DNA from: Promethearchaeota archaeon
GTDB taxonomy: Archaea > Asgardarchaeota > Lokiarchaeia > Sigyniarchaeales > SOKP01
Direction: 5' to 3'
Assembly (NCBI GenBank): GCA_029838195.1
Contig: JALGVJ010000028.1
Location: 1 to 49,631, forward strand
Length of the DNA stretch: 49,631 nt
Numbering within the stretch: the first letter of the stretch is position 1; every line of letters starts with the position of its first letter. The notes below the pieces were generated by a model, which saw nothing but the letters and a program-made list of their open reading frames with translations, searched no databases and was not told the origin of the DNA. A program made the position numbers and the translations under genes. This document shows positions 25,660 to 34,004 of this stretch, piece after piece.

Positions 25660-28506
25660 TCATGCTATCCAATTTGGAGTCTTTCTAAGCTTTCTCCTTT
25701 TTAAATACTTCCGAAACTCTTCCGCAGGAACGATAAACACGCTTCCGAGAAATATCGCCACCCAATGATACCATCTATCCATAGGAACAACATGAAATGC
25801 TATGCCTAATGGTGTAAACAAGATTAATAAATGCAATGTAAAAGAAATCCCCGTAGCCCAAAATAAATGCTTATTTTTGAATAAATAGACGGGCTGGTAC
25901 TCGGATGTGCAAGAAAAAACAAAAAAAAGTTCAAAAAATACGACATTGGTGAAAATAATCGATTGCACAACAGCGATTTGGTATTCTTCAGCTGTAAATC
26001 TCATTCCAAAAATCTCTGTTCCATGGATTAAGCGTGGATCGATAATAATCCAAGCAGGAATCAAATATCTCCAACAAATTACATATAATCCCACGTCCGT
26101 TATTGCAGCAAACACGGCAGCAAAAATAATCGCATTTTTAATATCAGATATCATGTTAAACCCTTTACGTGGCTTGAATTTCATGACATTAGGATCTGTC
26201 GGAGTTAAACCGAGAACCATTGCGGGAATGCCATCCGTGGCGATATTAAGCCAGAGAATCTGAATTGGTTCCAATGGCTGAGCGAGATAAATAGACACAA
26301 ATACCTTCATCAAAATCCAAGCGGTAAAGATCATGAAGATCTCATCAAAATTGCAACTTAACATGTATCGAAAAAAGCTTTTAGTGGTTTCAAAAATACC
26401 CCGTCCTTCCTCAATCGCATTGACGATAGTAGCATAATTATCGTCAAGTAGGATCATGTCCGCGGCTTCTTGGGTAACCTCCGTCCCTTTTTGCCCCATG
26501 GCGACACCCACATTGGCAGCCTTCACGGCAGGTGCGTCATTTACTCCATCCCCGGTCATGCTAACGATATTTCCATTCGTTTTCAATATTTTAAGAATCC
26601 TAAATTTATGATCGGACGTAACGCGAGCGAAAACATCTACGTGTTCAACCTCATTCGCTAATTCTTCATCAGACATATTCTCTAATTCTGAACCCGTAAG
26701 TGCACTATCATTTTGCGTTAACCCTATTTGTTTAGCAATTGCTAATGCTGTAATCTTATGATCTCCTGTTATCATTATCGTTCTAATACCCGCATTTCTA
26801 GCTTCTTCAATAGATTTTTTTACTTCATTCCTAGGAGGATCAATGATACCAACTAAGCCGAGGTAAATAAAATTTTTTTCAATTTCTTCGAGATCATATC
26901 CTTCATTTAATGGTTTATAAGCAATTCCTAATACCCTTAGCGCATTTCTGGCAAAATATTCATTTTGCTCAATGACAAGAGATTTATATTGCTCAATCGG
27001 AATCTCTTTTCCATTTATGATCCCCGCACGAGCTTTATTTAATAACACATCAGGTGCGCCCTTGATTAAAGCATAATGCTTCCCATTAAATTTAACCACC
27101 ACGGACATCATTTTTCTATCAGAATTGAAAGGAATCTCATCGAGTTTTTCAGCTGTATCTTCAATATTCATTTTCATCGCCACTACTTTCAATGAAATTT
27201 CCGTAGGATCTCCTATCACTTCAGTTTCTCCTGTTTCTTGATCAATGATATTAACGCTCGAATTATTGCACGAATTACACACGTGCAGGAATAGATTCAT
27301 CACGTCGTCAATTTCAACGGGATTTTTGTTTTCATCAATAATCTTTCCTTTAATCCTATATCCCACTCCTTCAACGTCATATACCTTGCCATTGACAAAT
27401 ATTTTAATTGCCGTCATTTCATTTTTCGTTAAAGTTCCCGTTTTATCTGAACAAATAATATTTACCCGTCCTAAGGTTTCTACCGCTGTAAGTGTCTTGA
27501 CTAAAGCATTTTTCTCTGCCATTTTTCGCATGCCAATGCTCATGACCACCGTGATTACGACAACTAACCCTTCTGGAACTGCAGAAACGGCTAAACTTAT
27601 AGCAACCGTGAGAGCATTAATAATGTCATTAATAATTTTTGCTTGTGAAGATTCTCCTTTTGACACTAAGATAATTACCATTTCAGCAACAAAAATTAAG
27701 GCACAAACCAACATAATCATCTTTCCAAGAAACTTTCCAAAGCGATCGACTTCTTGCTGAAAAGGACTGGGCTCCGGCTCTTCTTCTTGAATTTTTTCTG
27801 CTATTTTACCAATTTCCGTTTTCATTCCTGTAGATATAACAATTGCTTCTCCATTACCTCTCGTAATATTCGTGCCACTATATACCATGTTTTTTCTATC
27901 GGCTAAGATAGTGTTTTCGTCCACCAAATCAATGGTTTTATGAACAGGTTGAGACTCTCCCGTTAAAATTGCCTCATCAGCATATAAAGAAAAGGCTTTA
28001 AATAATCTTGCATCCGCCGGAATCTTTTCTCCCTGTACCAAATGCAAAATGTCGCCAGGAACAACCTCTTTTACCTCGATTTCCTTTTCTTTTCCGTCTC
28101 TTTTTACTCTTGCTTTATGGGGTGCTATTTTTTTTAAACTTTCTAAGGATTTTTCTGCTTTGTATTCTTGATAAAAACCAAGAATTGCATTCACCACTAA
28201 GATTATGAAAATCACTAAAGCATCCAAAAATTCTGATGCTTCTTCTCCTCTAAGCAATTGATAGTATCCAACGATTAAAGAAATAGCAATGGCAAAAAAT
28301 AACAAGTAGACCAAGAAATCTTTAAATTGATTCAATAAGATTTGAAAGGCAGAAATCTTCTTTGTTTGAATTAACTCATTTGATCCGTATTTTTCTAATC
28401 GTTTTTTCGCCTCCTCTTCGGATAGCCCTTTTTCAATGGATACATTTAAAGCTTTAGAAATTTCTTCAATGGTTAAACAATGAGCAGCTAATTTTTTCTC
28501 CAACAT
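25660..28506 (-). CDS. P-type cation ATPase, PMR1/SERCA-like (copy 1)
   Basis: A 948-aa P-type II ATPase. It has the N-terminal cation ATPase domain, the actuator loop with TGES, the phosphorylation motif CSDKTGT with D354, TGDH, the hinge MTGDGVNDAPA, and ten predicted membrane helices. Ion-pocket segments are 'VPEGLVVVI' (M4), 'CNFDEI' (M5) and 'NIATDGIPA' (M6). M4 and M6 resemble Ca2+ ATPases, but the M5 residues differ from SERCA, so Ca2+ export is likely but not proven. A GGAG stands about 8 nt before ATG. A second ATPase of 944 aa lies 296 bp upstream on the same strand, and parts of the two genes are almost identical. Confidence 0.92.
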   Translation of the reverse strand: MLEKKLAAHCLTIEEISKALNVSIEKGLSEEEAKKRLEKYGSNELIQTKKISAFQILLNQFKDFLVYLLFFAIAISLIVGYYQLLRGEEASEFLDALVIFIILVVNAILGFYQEYKAEKSLESLKKIAPHKARVKRDGKEKEIEVKEVVPGDILHLVQGEKIPADARLFKAFSLYADEAILTGESQPVHKTIDLVDENTILADRKNMVYSGTNITRGNGEAIVISTGMKTEIGKIAEKIQEEEPEPSPFQQEVDRFGKFLGKMIMLVCALIFVAEMVIILVSKGESSQAKIINDIINALTVAISLAVSAVPEGLVVVITVVMSIGMRKMAEKNALVKTLTAVETLGRVNIICSDKTGTLTKNEMTAIKIFVNGKVYDVEGVGYRIKGKIIDENKNPVEIDDVMNLFLHVCNSCNNSSVNIIDQETGETEVIGDPTEISLKVVAMKMNIEDTAEKLDEIPFNSDRKMMSVVVKFNGKHYALIKGAPDVLLNKARAGIINGKEIPIEQYKSLVIEQNEYFARNALRVLGIAYKPLNEGYDLEEIEKNFIYLGLVGIIDPPRNEVKKSIEEARNAGIRTIMITGDHKITALAIAKQIGLTQNDSALTGSELENMSDEELANEVEHVDVFARVTSDHKFRILKILKTNGNIVSMTGDGVNDAPAVKAANVGVAMGQKGTEVTQEAADMILLDDNYATIVNAIEEGRGIFETTKSFFRYMLSCNFDEIFMIFTAWILMKVFVSIYLAQPLEPIQILWLNIATDGIPAMVLGLTPTDPNVMKFKPRKGFNMISDIKNAIIFAAVFAAITDVGLYVICWRYLIPAWIIIDPRLIHGTEIFGMRFTAEEYQIAVVQSIIFTNVVFFELFFVFSCTSEYQPVYLFKNKHLFWATGISFTLHLLILFTPLGIAFHVVPMDRWYHWVAIFLGSVFIVPAEEFRKYLKRRKLRKTPNWIA
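26432..26850 (-). repeat. Near-identical tract shared with the neighbouring ATPase gene (copy A)
   Basis: This 419-nt stretch matches 29566-29984 at a constant offset of 3134 with only about a dozen mismatches by eye, including at silent positions. The flanking coding sequence differs much more (roughly a quarter of positions). A second, weaker tract at 26091-26260 pairs with 29225-29394. The mosaic pattern suggests gene conversion between the tandem paralogs. Confidence 0.75.
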
Positions 28507-28802
28507 TATGCAATCTCCTATAGAACTTCCTTCTCTTGAGACAATCTATATAGTTATTTTATTCTGTAGAATGTATCATAATATTTGAGTAAAAAAATTT
28601 CTCTTAATTATTAAAGTTCATTAAAATGTTTTAGATTTTTCTCTTTAGTTTTCAATGATAACTCAAAATTTATAAAAAAATGGAAATTAAATACGATTTC
28701 CTAATAAAAAGTCTAATTTTCCAAAAAAAGAAAGATAAAATGCCGTCTAATTTTATTTCTTCCAATCATTACCTTAAAAATTAAAAAAATCGGGACACGA
28801 AG

Positions 28803-31637
28803 CTAAATATTTTTTTTTTCACGTTTACGACGAATAATGAACTTTCTTAGCTCATCACCAGGTATAATCCAAATTGAACCAAGGAATATTGCCAACCAGT
28901 GAAATCCCCGATCCATAGGAACCGCATGAAATGCATATCCAAGAGGGGTAAATAGAATTATTATGTGAATCGAAAAAGATAAAGCTACAGCCCAAATTAA
29001 ATGCTTATTCGGAAATAGCCACATGGGTTTATTTTCAGAGGTGCATGAGAATACAAAGAATAGTTCGAAAAACACCACGTTGGTAAAAATAATTGTCTGC
29101 ACGACTGCTTTTTGATATTCCTCTGCTGTATAAAAAATACCAAATATTTCGGTTCCCTGTAGTAATCTGGAATCTATCGTGCTCCAGGCAGGAATCAAAT
29201 ATCTCCAACAAATCACGTACAGTGCCACGTCCGTTATTGCAGCAAACACGGCAGCAAAAATAATTGCATTTTTAATATCAGATATCATGTTAAACCCTTT
29301 ACGAGGCTTGAGTTTCATTACATCCGGATCTGTTGGAGTTAAACCGAGGACCATTGCGGGAATGCCATCCGTGGCGATATTAAGCCAAAGGATTTGAATA
29401 GGTTCTAAAGGTTGGGCAAGATATACGTTAGAAAAAATTTTCATCAAAATCCAAGCCGAAAGAATCAAGATAATTTCGTCAAAATTGGCACTCAACATGT
29501 AGCGGAAGAAATTCTTGGTCGTTTCAAAGATTCCTCTCCCTTCTTCAATAGCATTCACGATGGTCGCATAATTATCGTCAAGTAGGATCATGTCCGCGGC
29601 TTCTTGGGTAACCTCCGTCCCTTTTTGCCCCATGGCGACACCCACATTGGCAGCCTTCACGGCAGGTGCGTCATTGACTCCATCCCCCGTCATGCTAACG
29701 ATATTTCCATTCGTTTTCAATATTTTAAGAATCCTAAATTTATGATCGGACGTAACGCGAGCAAAAACATCCACGTGTTCAATCTCATTCGCTAATTCTT
29801 CATCAGACATGTTCTCTAATTCTGAACCCGTAAGTGCACTATCATTTTGCGTTAACCCTATTTGTTTAGCAATTGCCAATGCTGTAATCTTATGATCTCC
29901 TGTTATCATAATCGTTCTAATTCCCGCATTTCTAGCTTCTTCAATAGATTTTATTACTTCATTCCTGGGTGGATCAATGATTCCAACCAATCCAAGAAAA
30001 ACAAAGTCTTTTTCCATATCATCTTTAGTGAAATTCTCGTTAAGAGGTTTATAAGCTAAACCAAGTACTCGTAGAGCTTGATGAGCAAATTCTTCATTCT
30101 TTTTTAAAATTTTTTCTTTTACCTCGTGAATGGGTTTTTCTTCTCCATTCCAGAGGCCCTTGGCAGTATAGTTCATCAATATATCGGGAGCTCCTTTAAT
30201 AAACGAATAAAGTTCCCCATCGACACGGACTGCCACGGACATTCTTTTTCTATCCGAATTAAACGGAATCTCATCCAATTTTTCCACCTGCGAATTAATA
30301 TTCATTTTCATCGCAAGGATTTTCAAACAAATTTCCGTTGGGTCTCCTATTACATCCGTATTTTTTCCATCTTCTTTTACGTTTATACTAGCATTATTAC
30401 AATACTTAGCTACTTGTAGGAATTTTTTCAAATAAGGGGTCATTTCAACCGGTTTCCCCGTTGCATTCACAATTTTGCCTTCAATGTTATATCCTACTCC
30501 TTCTACATCATATTCTTTCCCATCAATATATATTTTTACCACGGTCATTTCGTTTCGAGTTAAGGTTCCTGTTTTATCCGAACAAATGATGTTTATCCTT
30601 CCTAATGTCTCTACTGCGGTGAGTGTTTTCACTAAAGCATTCCTTTCGGCCATTTTCCGCATCCCAAGGCTCATTACAACCGTTATAACAACGACTAAGC
30701 CTTCGGGCACTGCTGAAACGGCCAGACTTATAGAAATCGTAAGCGCATTTATTATTTCCTCTATTTCTTCATTGCTAAATGCCAGTCCTTCAGTAGCAAT
30801 GATAATCAAAAATTCTATTATAAAAATGGCAAAACAAATAATAATGATGATTTTTCCCAAGAGTTTTCCAAATCGTTCAATTTCTATTTGAAATGGACTT
30901 GGTTCCGGCTCTACTTCTTGAATTTTTTCTGCTATCTTACCTATTTCCGTATTCATGCCTGTCTGAACAACCACGGCACTACCATTACCTCTGGTAATAA
31001 TAGTATTACTATACACCATGTTTTTTCTATCTGCTAAAAGAGTTTTTTCTTTCAATTCAGCTGGTTTTTTCAGAACGGGCTCGGATTCTCCGGTGAGAAT
31101 TGCTTCATCTACATATAGAGAGTATGAATTTATAAGTCGGGCATCGGCCGGAATTTTGTCTCCTTCTTCTAGAATGAGAATATCTCCCGGAACCACATGT
31201 TTTACCTCGATTTCTTTGATTTTTTCATCTCGTTTTACTTTAGCATTGCGAGGTGCCATTTTTTTTAAGCTTTCTAGAGATTTTTCCGCTTTGTATTCTT
31301 GATAAAATCCCAGAATTGCGTTAATTAATAAAATTATGAAAATTACTAGGGCATCCAAGAATTCTGAAGCCGGGTTTCCTAAAGAGAGTTCATAGATTCC
31401 CACAATGATTGAAATTACTATAGCGAAGAGCAATAAATAGACTAAGAAATCCTTAAATTGATTAATAAATATTTGCCATGCCGTAATTCTCTTTCTTTGT
31501 ACTAACTCATTCAATCCATATTGTTCCAATCGCTTGCGAGCTTCTTCTTCAGTTAATCCTTGTTCAATGGAAGTGTTCAATCGCTTTTCAATGTCCTCAA
31601 TTTTTAAAGCATGAGCATTTACTAAATCGTCTTTCAT
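28803..31637 (-). CDS. P-type cation ATPase, PMR1/SERCA-like (copy 2)
   Basis: A 944-aa paralog of the downstream ATPase with the same domain order and phosphorylation site D354 (CSDKTGT). M4 has 'VPEGLVVVI', M5 'ANFDEI' (copy 1 has CNFDEI) and M6 'NIATDGIPA'. The protein sequence between about 575 and 725 is practically identical to copy 1, while the N-terminal, nucleotide-binding and last membrane regions have diverged. This suggests different regulation or ion preference with a conserved engine. The two genes are tandem with 296 bp between them and probably have separate promoters. It diverges from the selenoprotein gene, with 116 bp between the starts. Confidence 0.92.
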   Translation of the reverse strand: MKDDLVNAHALKIEDIEKRLNTSIEQGLTEEEARKRLEQYGLNELVQRKRITAWQIFINQFKDFLVYLLLFAIVISIIVGIYELSLGNPASEFLDALVIFIILLINAILGFYQEYKAEKSLESLKKMAPRNAKVKRDEKIKEIEVKHVVPGDILILEEGDKIPADARLINSYSLYVDEAILTGESEPVLKKPAELKEKTLLADRKNMVYSNTIITRGNGSAVVVQTGMNTEIGKIAEKIQEVEPEPSPFQIEIERFGKLLGKIIIIICFAIFIIEFLIIIATEGLAFSNEEIEEIINALTISISLAVSAVPEGLVVVITVVMSLGMRKMAERNALVKTLTAVETLGRINIICSDKTGTLTRNEMTVVKIYIDGKEYDVEGVGYNIEGKIVNATGKPVEMTPYLKKFLQVAKYCNNASINVKEDGKNTDVIGDPTEICLKILAMKMNINSQVEKLDEIPFNSDRKRMSVAVRVDGELYSFIKGAPDILMNYTAKGLWNGEEKPIHEVKEKILKKNEEFAHQALRVLGLAYKPLNENFTKDDMEKDFVFLGLVGIIDPPRNEVIKSIEEARNAGIRTIMITGDHKITALAIAKQIGLTQNDSALTGSELENMSDEELANEIEHVDVFARVTSDHKFRILKILKTNGNIVSMTGDGVNDAPAVKAANVGVAMGQKGTEVTQEAADMILLDDNYATIVNAIEEGRGIFETTKNFFRYMLSANFDEIILILSAWILMKIFSNVYLAQPLEPIQILWLNIATDGIPAMVLGLTPTDPDVMKLKPRKGFNMISDIKNAIIFAAVFAAITDVALYVICWRYLIPAWSTIDSRLLQGTEIFGIFYTAEEYQKAVVQTIIFTNVVFFELFFVFSCTSENKPMWLFPNKHLIWAVALSFSIHIIILFTPLGYAFHAVPMDRGFHWLAIFLGSIWIIPGDELRKFIIRRKREKKNI
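29566..29984 (-). repeat. Near-identical tract shared with the neighbouring ATPase gene (copy B)
   Basis: This is the counterpart of 26432-26850. It covers the part of the gene that encodes the end of the nucleotide-binding domain, the second half of the P domain and the hinge (TGDH to the RGIFETTK region). Identity is high even at third codon positions, in contrast to the surrounding coding sequence. Confidence 0.75.
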
Positions 31638-31706
31638 GGTTTTTTATTAGGTTCATTTAGTTTATAATAATATATTAATTATTTTAATTAATAATGAGTA
31701 TTATAG

Positions 31707-31748
31707 TTTATATATCTGAATCCCTTCCTTTAAAGGATTTTTAGGTGA
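31707..31748 (+). promoter_or_regulatory. TATA box and ribosome-binding site of the selenoprotein gene
   Basis: TTTATATAT at 31707-31715 is a good archaeal TATA box. Transcription would begin about 26 nt downstream, near 31737. AGGTGA at 31743-31748 follows and stands 5 nt before TTG 31754. This combination supports translation starting at 31754 and not at the ATG at 31883. Confidence 0.65.
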
Positions 31749-31753
31749 ATCTC

Positions 31754-32146
31754 TTGTTTAAATTAATTTTTTCACAAAAAGCTTTAGAATACATCAAGCA
31801 GTATAAAAATAAAGAAGAGCGTTCTGGAGAATTAAATAAATTTGTCGTGGTATTATTTTTTCATTCAACTAGTATGTGAACCATGACGTTCTGTGGAAAT
31901 ATAGTTGAATTGATTGAGAAAAAGAAAGTATATCGGGATAGCGATTTTGTATTATGGGAAAATACAAATATAAATGAAAACTTCGATAACGCACGTGGTA
32001 TTGAAGTATATATAGAAAAAAATTTGGTGAAGGAATTGATGAATCAAAAGCCCATAATTATCATTGATGCTGCTATAGGAAAAACGAAACAAGGAGATCA
32101 AATTGGAATGCTCTTTATAAAGAAAAATAAAAACGTGTATGGTTAA
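31754..32146 (+). CDS. Probable HesB/IscA-like selenoprotein, Sec encoded by TGA at 31877-31879
   Basis: A 130-codon frame from TTG 31754 to TAA 32144-32146 broken only by TGA at codon 42. Both sides read as one small alpha/beta protein. Before the TGA: 'FSQKALEYIKQYKNK' helix and 'KFVVVLFFHSTS' strand. After it: 'TMTFCG', 'GIEVYIEKNLVKELMNQKPIIII'. The first helix, the strand leading to the reactive residue and the 'G-I-E-V-Y-I-x-K-x-L' segment resemble A-type Fe-S proteins (HesB/IscA), and a HesB-like family is among the known archaeal selenoproteins. Sec42 and C47 could form a redox or metal-binding pair; the usual C-terminal CxC is missing. A SECIS-like hairpin starts 4 nt after the stop. 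TATA box and AGGTGA lie just upstream. A conventional reading gives only an 87-aa ORF at 31883. The function is not known. Confidence 0.75.
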
Positions 32147-32149
32147 AAA

Positions 32150-32185
32150 ATGACCTAATCTTATAAATTTTAGAAGATTAGTGAT
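32150..32185 (+). ncRNA. Eukaryote-like SECIS element in the 3' UTR
   Basis: ATGA at 32150-32153 and TGAT at 32182-32185 can form the non-Watson-Crick quartet U151-U185, G152-A184, A153-G183, C154-U182, with the two sheared G-A pairs of a kink-turn. Directly on top is a perfect 8-bp helix (CTAATCTT 32155-32162 with AAGATTAG 32174-32181). It is closed by an 11-nt loop with AAA at 32165-32167, 11 nt from the quartet's A. That order (UGA, helix, AA in the loop, GA) is the eukaryotic SECIS core, a form reported for Lokiarchaeota. The lower helix is not convincing. It lies four nucleotides after the selenoprotein stop codon. Confidence 0.75.
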
Positions 32186-32186
32186 T

Positions 32187-32203
32187 CGCTCGCGCGAGTG
32201 TTT
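32187..32203 (+). terminator. GC-rich hairpin after the SECIS
   Basis: CGCTC at 32187-32191 pairs with GAGTG at 32196-32200 (one G-U pair) around a GCGC loop, followed by TTT. It is unusually GC-rich for this region. It may end the selenoprotein transcript or stabilise the base of the SECIS. Confidence 0.4.
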
Positions 32204-32266
32204 AAGATGAAATGTTCCATAAAATGAAAAAGTAATTGAATAATCAATAAAAAATAAATAAAAGAT

Positions 32267-32890
32267 TTATTTTTTGAATTTTAAAAGAAGTTCAGCTACT
32301 CTTTTTCCAAGATCCTTGGCGATTAACCCCCCTAACTCATCTTTTTCTTCCTTTCCTAAAAATTCCTTTAAACCATGCTTTTGTAAACTCGTAATTGGGA
32401 TATTTCCTTCTAATACGGGATTTCCTTCCGTATTGCCAACAATAATCATTCCTTGGATCAGAGCAAAATTAATTAAATCGGAAATGACCCCTTCTCCTCC
32501 GTTTCTTAGGCCTGTAGCCGCCATCGGGGCAAAAATTACATCTTTTAATAAATAATTTTTCATTTTCCACGGACGCGAGCGATCAATCAACAGTTTCAAT
32601 TGCGAACTTAGGGAACCAAAATAATTTGGCGCAGCAATAATTAATGCATCAGATCCTAAAATTAAATCCTCTAATTTTTTTGTATCATCTTGTTCTGCTA
32701 AGGGACAATCGTGAGGAGGTCTCAAGCATATATCGCATCCATTACATGGAATAATATTAAAATCAGAAATCTGAATTTTATTAATAGCGAAATCTGCTGA
32801 AACGGATTGTATTCCTTCTATAGCATTATCTATTAAAAAATTACAACTTCTATTTTTCCGAGGTGAACCAACAATTAATGTAATTTTCAT
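32267..32890 (-). CDS. Iron-sulfur flavoprotein (NADPH-dependent FMN reductase fold)
   Basis: A 207-aa flavodoxin-fold protein. 'LIVGSPRKNRSCNFLID' is the FMN phosphate loop; 'PNYFGSLSSQLKLLIDRSRPW' and 'APMAATGLRNGGEG' contact the isoalloxazine ring. Between them lies the compact cysteine motif C49-x2-C52-x2-C55-x6-C62 that binds a [4Fe-4S] cluster in archaeal iron-sulfur flavoproteins. Such proteins transfer electrons from ferredoxin, often to reduce oxygen or peroxide or to serve acetate metabolism in methanogens. It is convergent with the selenoprotein gene and ends about 120 nt from it. It is complete and cytosolic; the physiological partner is unknown. Confidence 0.88.
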   Translation of the reverse strand: MKITLIVGSPRKNRSCNFLIDNAIEGIQSVSADFAINKIQISDFNIIPCNGCDICLRPPHDCPLAEQDDTKKLEDLILGSDALIIAAPNYFGSLSSQLKLLIDRSRPWKMKNYLLKDVIFAPMAATGLRNGGEGVISDLINFALIQGMIIVGNTEGNPVLEGNIPITSLQKHGLKEFLGKEEKDELGGLIAKDLGKRVAELLLKFKK

Positions 32891-33023
32891 GGTACATGAT
32901 AATTTTTTATTATTTTTTATATTTTTTCCAAAATCTTCAATTCGTTATATTTGACTTTAAATTTAAAATATTTTTGGAAAATTGTTCAATAAACATGATT
33001 CTTATTTAATTAGGCAAGCTGAC

Positions 33024-33950
33024 TTATAAAGCTCGGAAAAACTCAGGTTTTAATATTTCCGAATGAGTTAACCCATAATTTATGACGGATAAAATTTGAT
33101 GTTTTTCCCTATCAAGAACTCCTTTTAAAGGGAGATAATTACTGGCGTGATTAGCTCGAAAAATACAATTAGCATTAGGATTATTTTTAAAATTCACGTG
33201 CGTTATAAATGTTTTTAATTCCTTTAAAATTTCTACAGATGTCATTTCTTTAAATTCACCCCGCATTTTTTTCTCGTAAAGAACTGTTCCTGGCGGGACT
33301 ATTAAGGTTAAAAATGCAATGTACCACGTTCTATCATTATTGGGACAAATTTTATTCACGAGATCTGCTGATTCAACAGCATGATGGTAAGAAAGTTCGG
33401 GATTATCAGCTCCGCCCAATCCATTGATTAAAGTAGCAGATAAAGTTATGTTTGCTTTCATCAGTTTTCTTGAAGCTTTAATATAATCCTCTTTAGTTGC
33501 GTGTTTATTTACCGCTTTAAGTAATGCATCATATCCGGATTCAAATCCCACGTATGCTATCTTTAAACCTGCCTCTTGTAAGGCTTTTAATTGAAGGTCT
33601 GATTTTTTTAGAATGTCTTTAGCGTGAGCATATACTCCAACTCGCTCAAGATAAGGAAAATTTTGATTTGAATGCTGTAAAATATCAAGTAGTACATCTG
33701 TAGGTGTTACCATGGCATTTCCATCAAGAAAAAATATTCTTTTTACGCCCTTTCCATAAATTTTCCTTGCAATATCAAGATCTCTTTTTATATCCGCAAC
33801 TCCTCTTATTAAAAATGGTTTTCTTAAATTAGACATGCAAAAATCGCATTTGAAAGTACATCCTTCTGTGAGTTGAATCAAAAGAGAATTAGCTTCGCTG
33901 GGAGGTCTAAATACAGGCTCCTTATAATATATTCGTTCATGGACTGCCAT
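33024..33950 (-). CDS. Radical SAM protein (copy 1)
   Basis: A 308-aa radical SAM enzyme with the canonical cluster motif C31-x3-C35-x2-C38 (CTFKCDFC). A 'FRPPSEANSLLIQLTEG' start and a 'KIAYVGFESGYDALLKAVNK' segment follow, which give the oligomerisation/SAM-binding pattern of the Elp3/MiaB-like class. It cleaves S-adenosylmethionine to make the 5'-deoxyadenosyl radical. The product is not predictable. A second protein of the same family lies at 39669-40580. It is the third gene of a same-strand run that starts with the JAMM-TPR gene and the zinc-finger gene, with 54 bp before it. Confidence 0.85.
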   Translation of the reverse strand: MAVHERIYYKEPVFRPPSEANSLLIQLTEGCTFKCDFCMSNLRKPFLIRGVADIKRDLDIARKIYGKGVKRIFFLDGNAMVTPTDVLLDILQHSNQNFPYLERVGVYAHAKDILKKSDLQLKALQEAGLKIAYVGFESGYDALLKAVNKHATKEDYIKASRKLMKANITLSATLINGLGGADNPELSYHHAVESADLVNKICPNNDRTWYIAFLTLIVPPGTVLYEKKMRGEFKEMTSVEILKELKTFITHVNFKNNPNANCIFRANHASNYLPLKGVLDREKHQILSVINYGLTHSEILKPEFFRAL

Positions 33951-34004
33951 GGTTCTTGTATCACATGAATTAAGAAATAATATTCAATAATGCGGGAATA
34001 AAAA

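Noticed and set aside
27245..27760. 171-aa plus-strand ORF within the P-type ATPase
   Set aside because: Antisense shadow of the ATPase's M4/M5 region; the equivalent stretch in copy 2 also opens because of shared sequence.
31883..32146. 87-aa stand-alone ORF beginning at ATG 31883
   Set aside because: It has no ribosome-binding site, its start lies just after a TGA, and the upstream frame has a TATA box, AGGTGA and matching coding character. The longer selenoprotein reading explains more.
32187..32200. Basal helix I of the SECIS formed by the GC-rich hairpin
   Set aside because: The hairpin folds on itself, and pairing with the sequence before ATGA (32131-32137) needs two wobbles and enters the coding region, so it is listed separately as a possible terminator.
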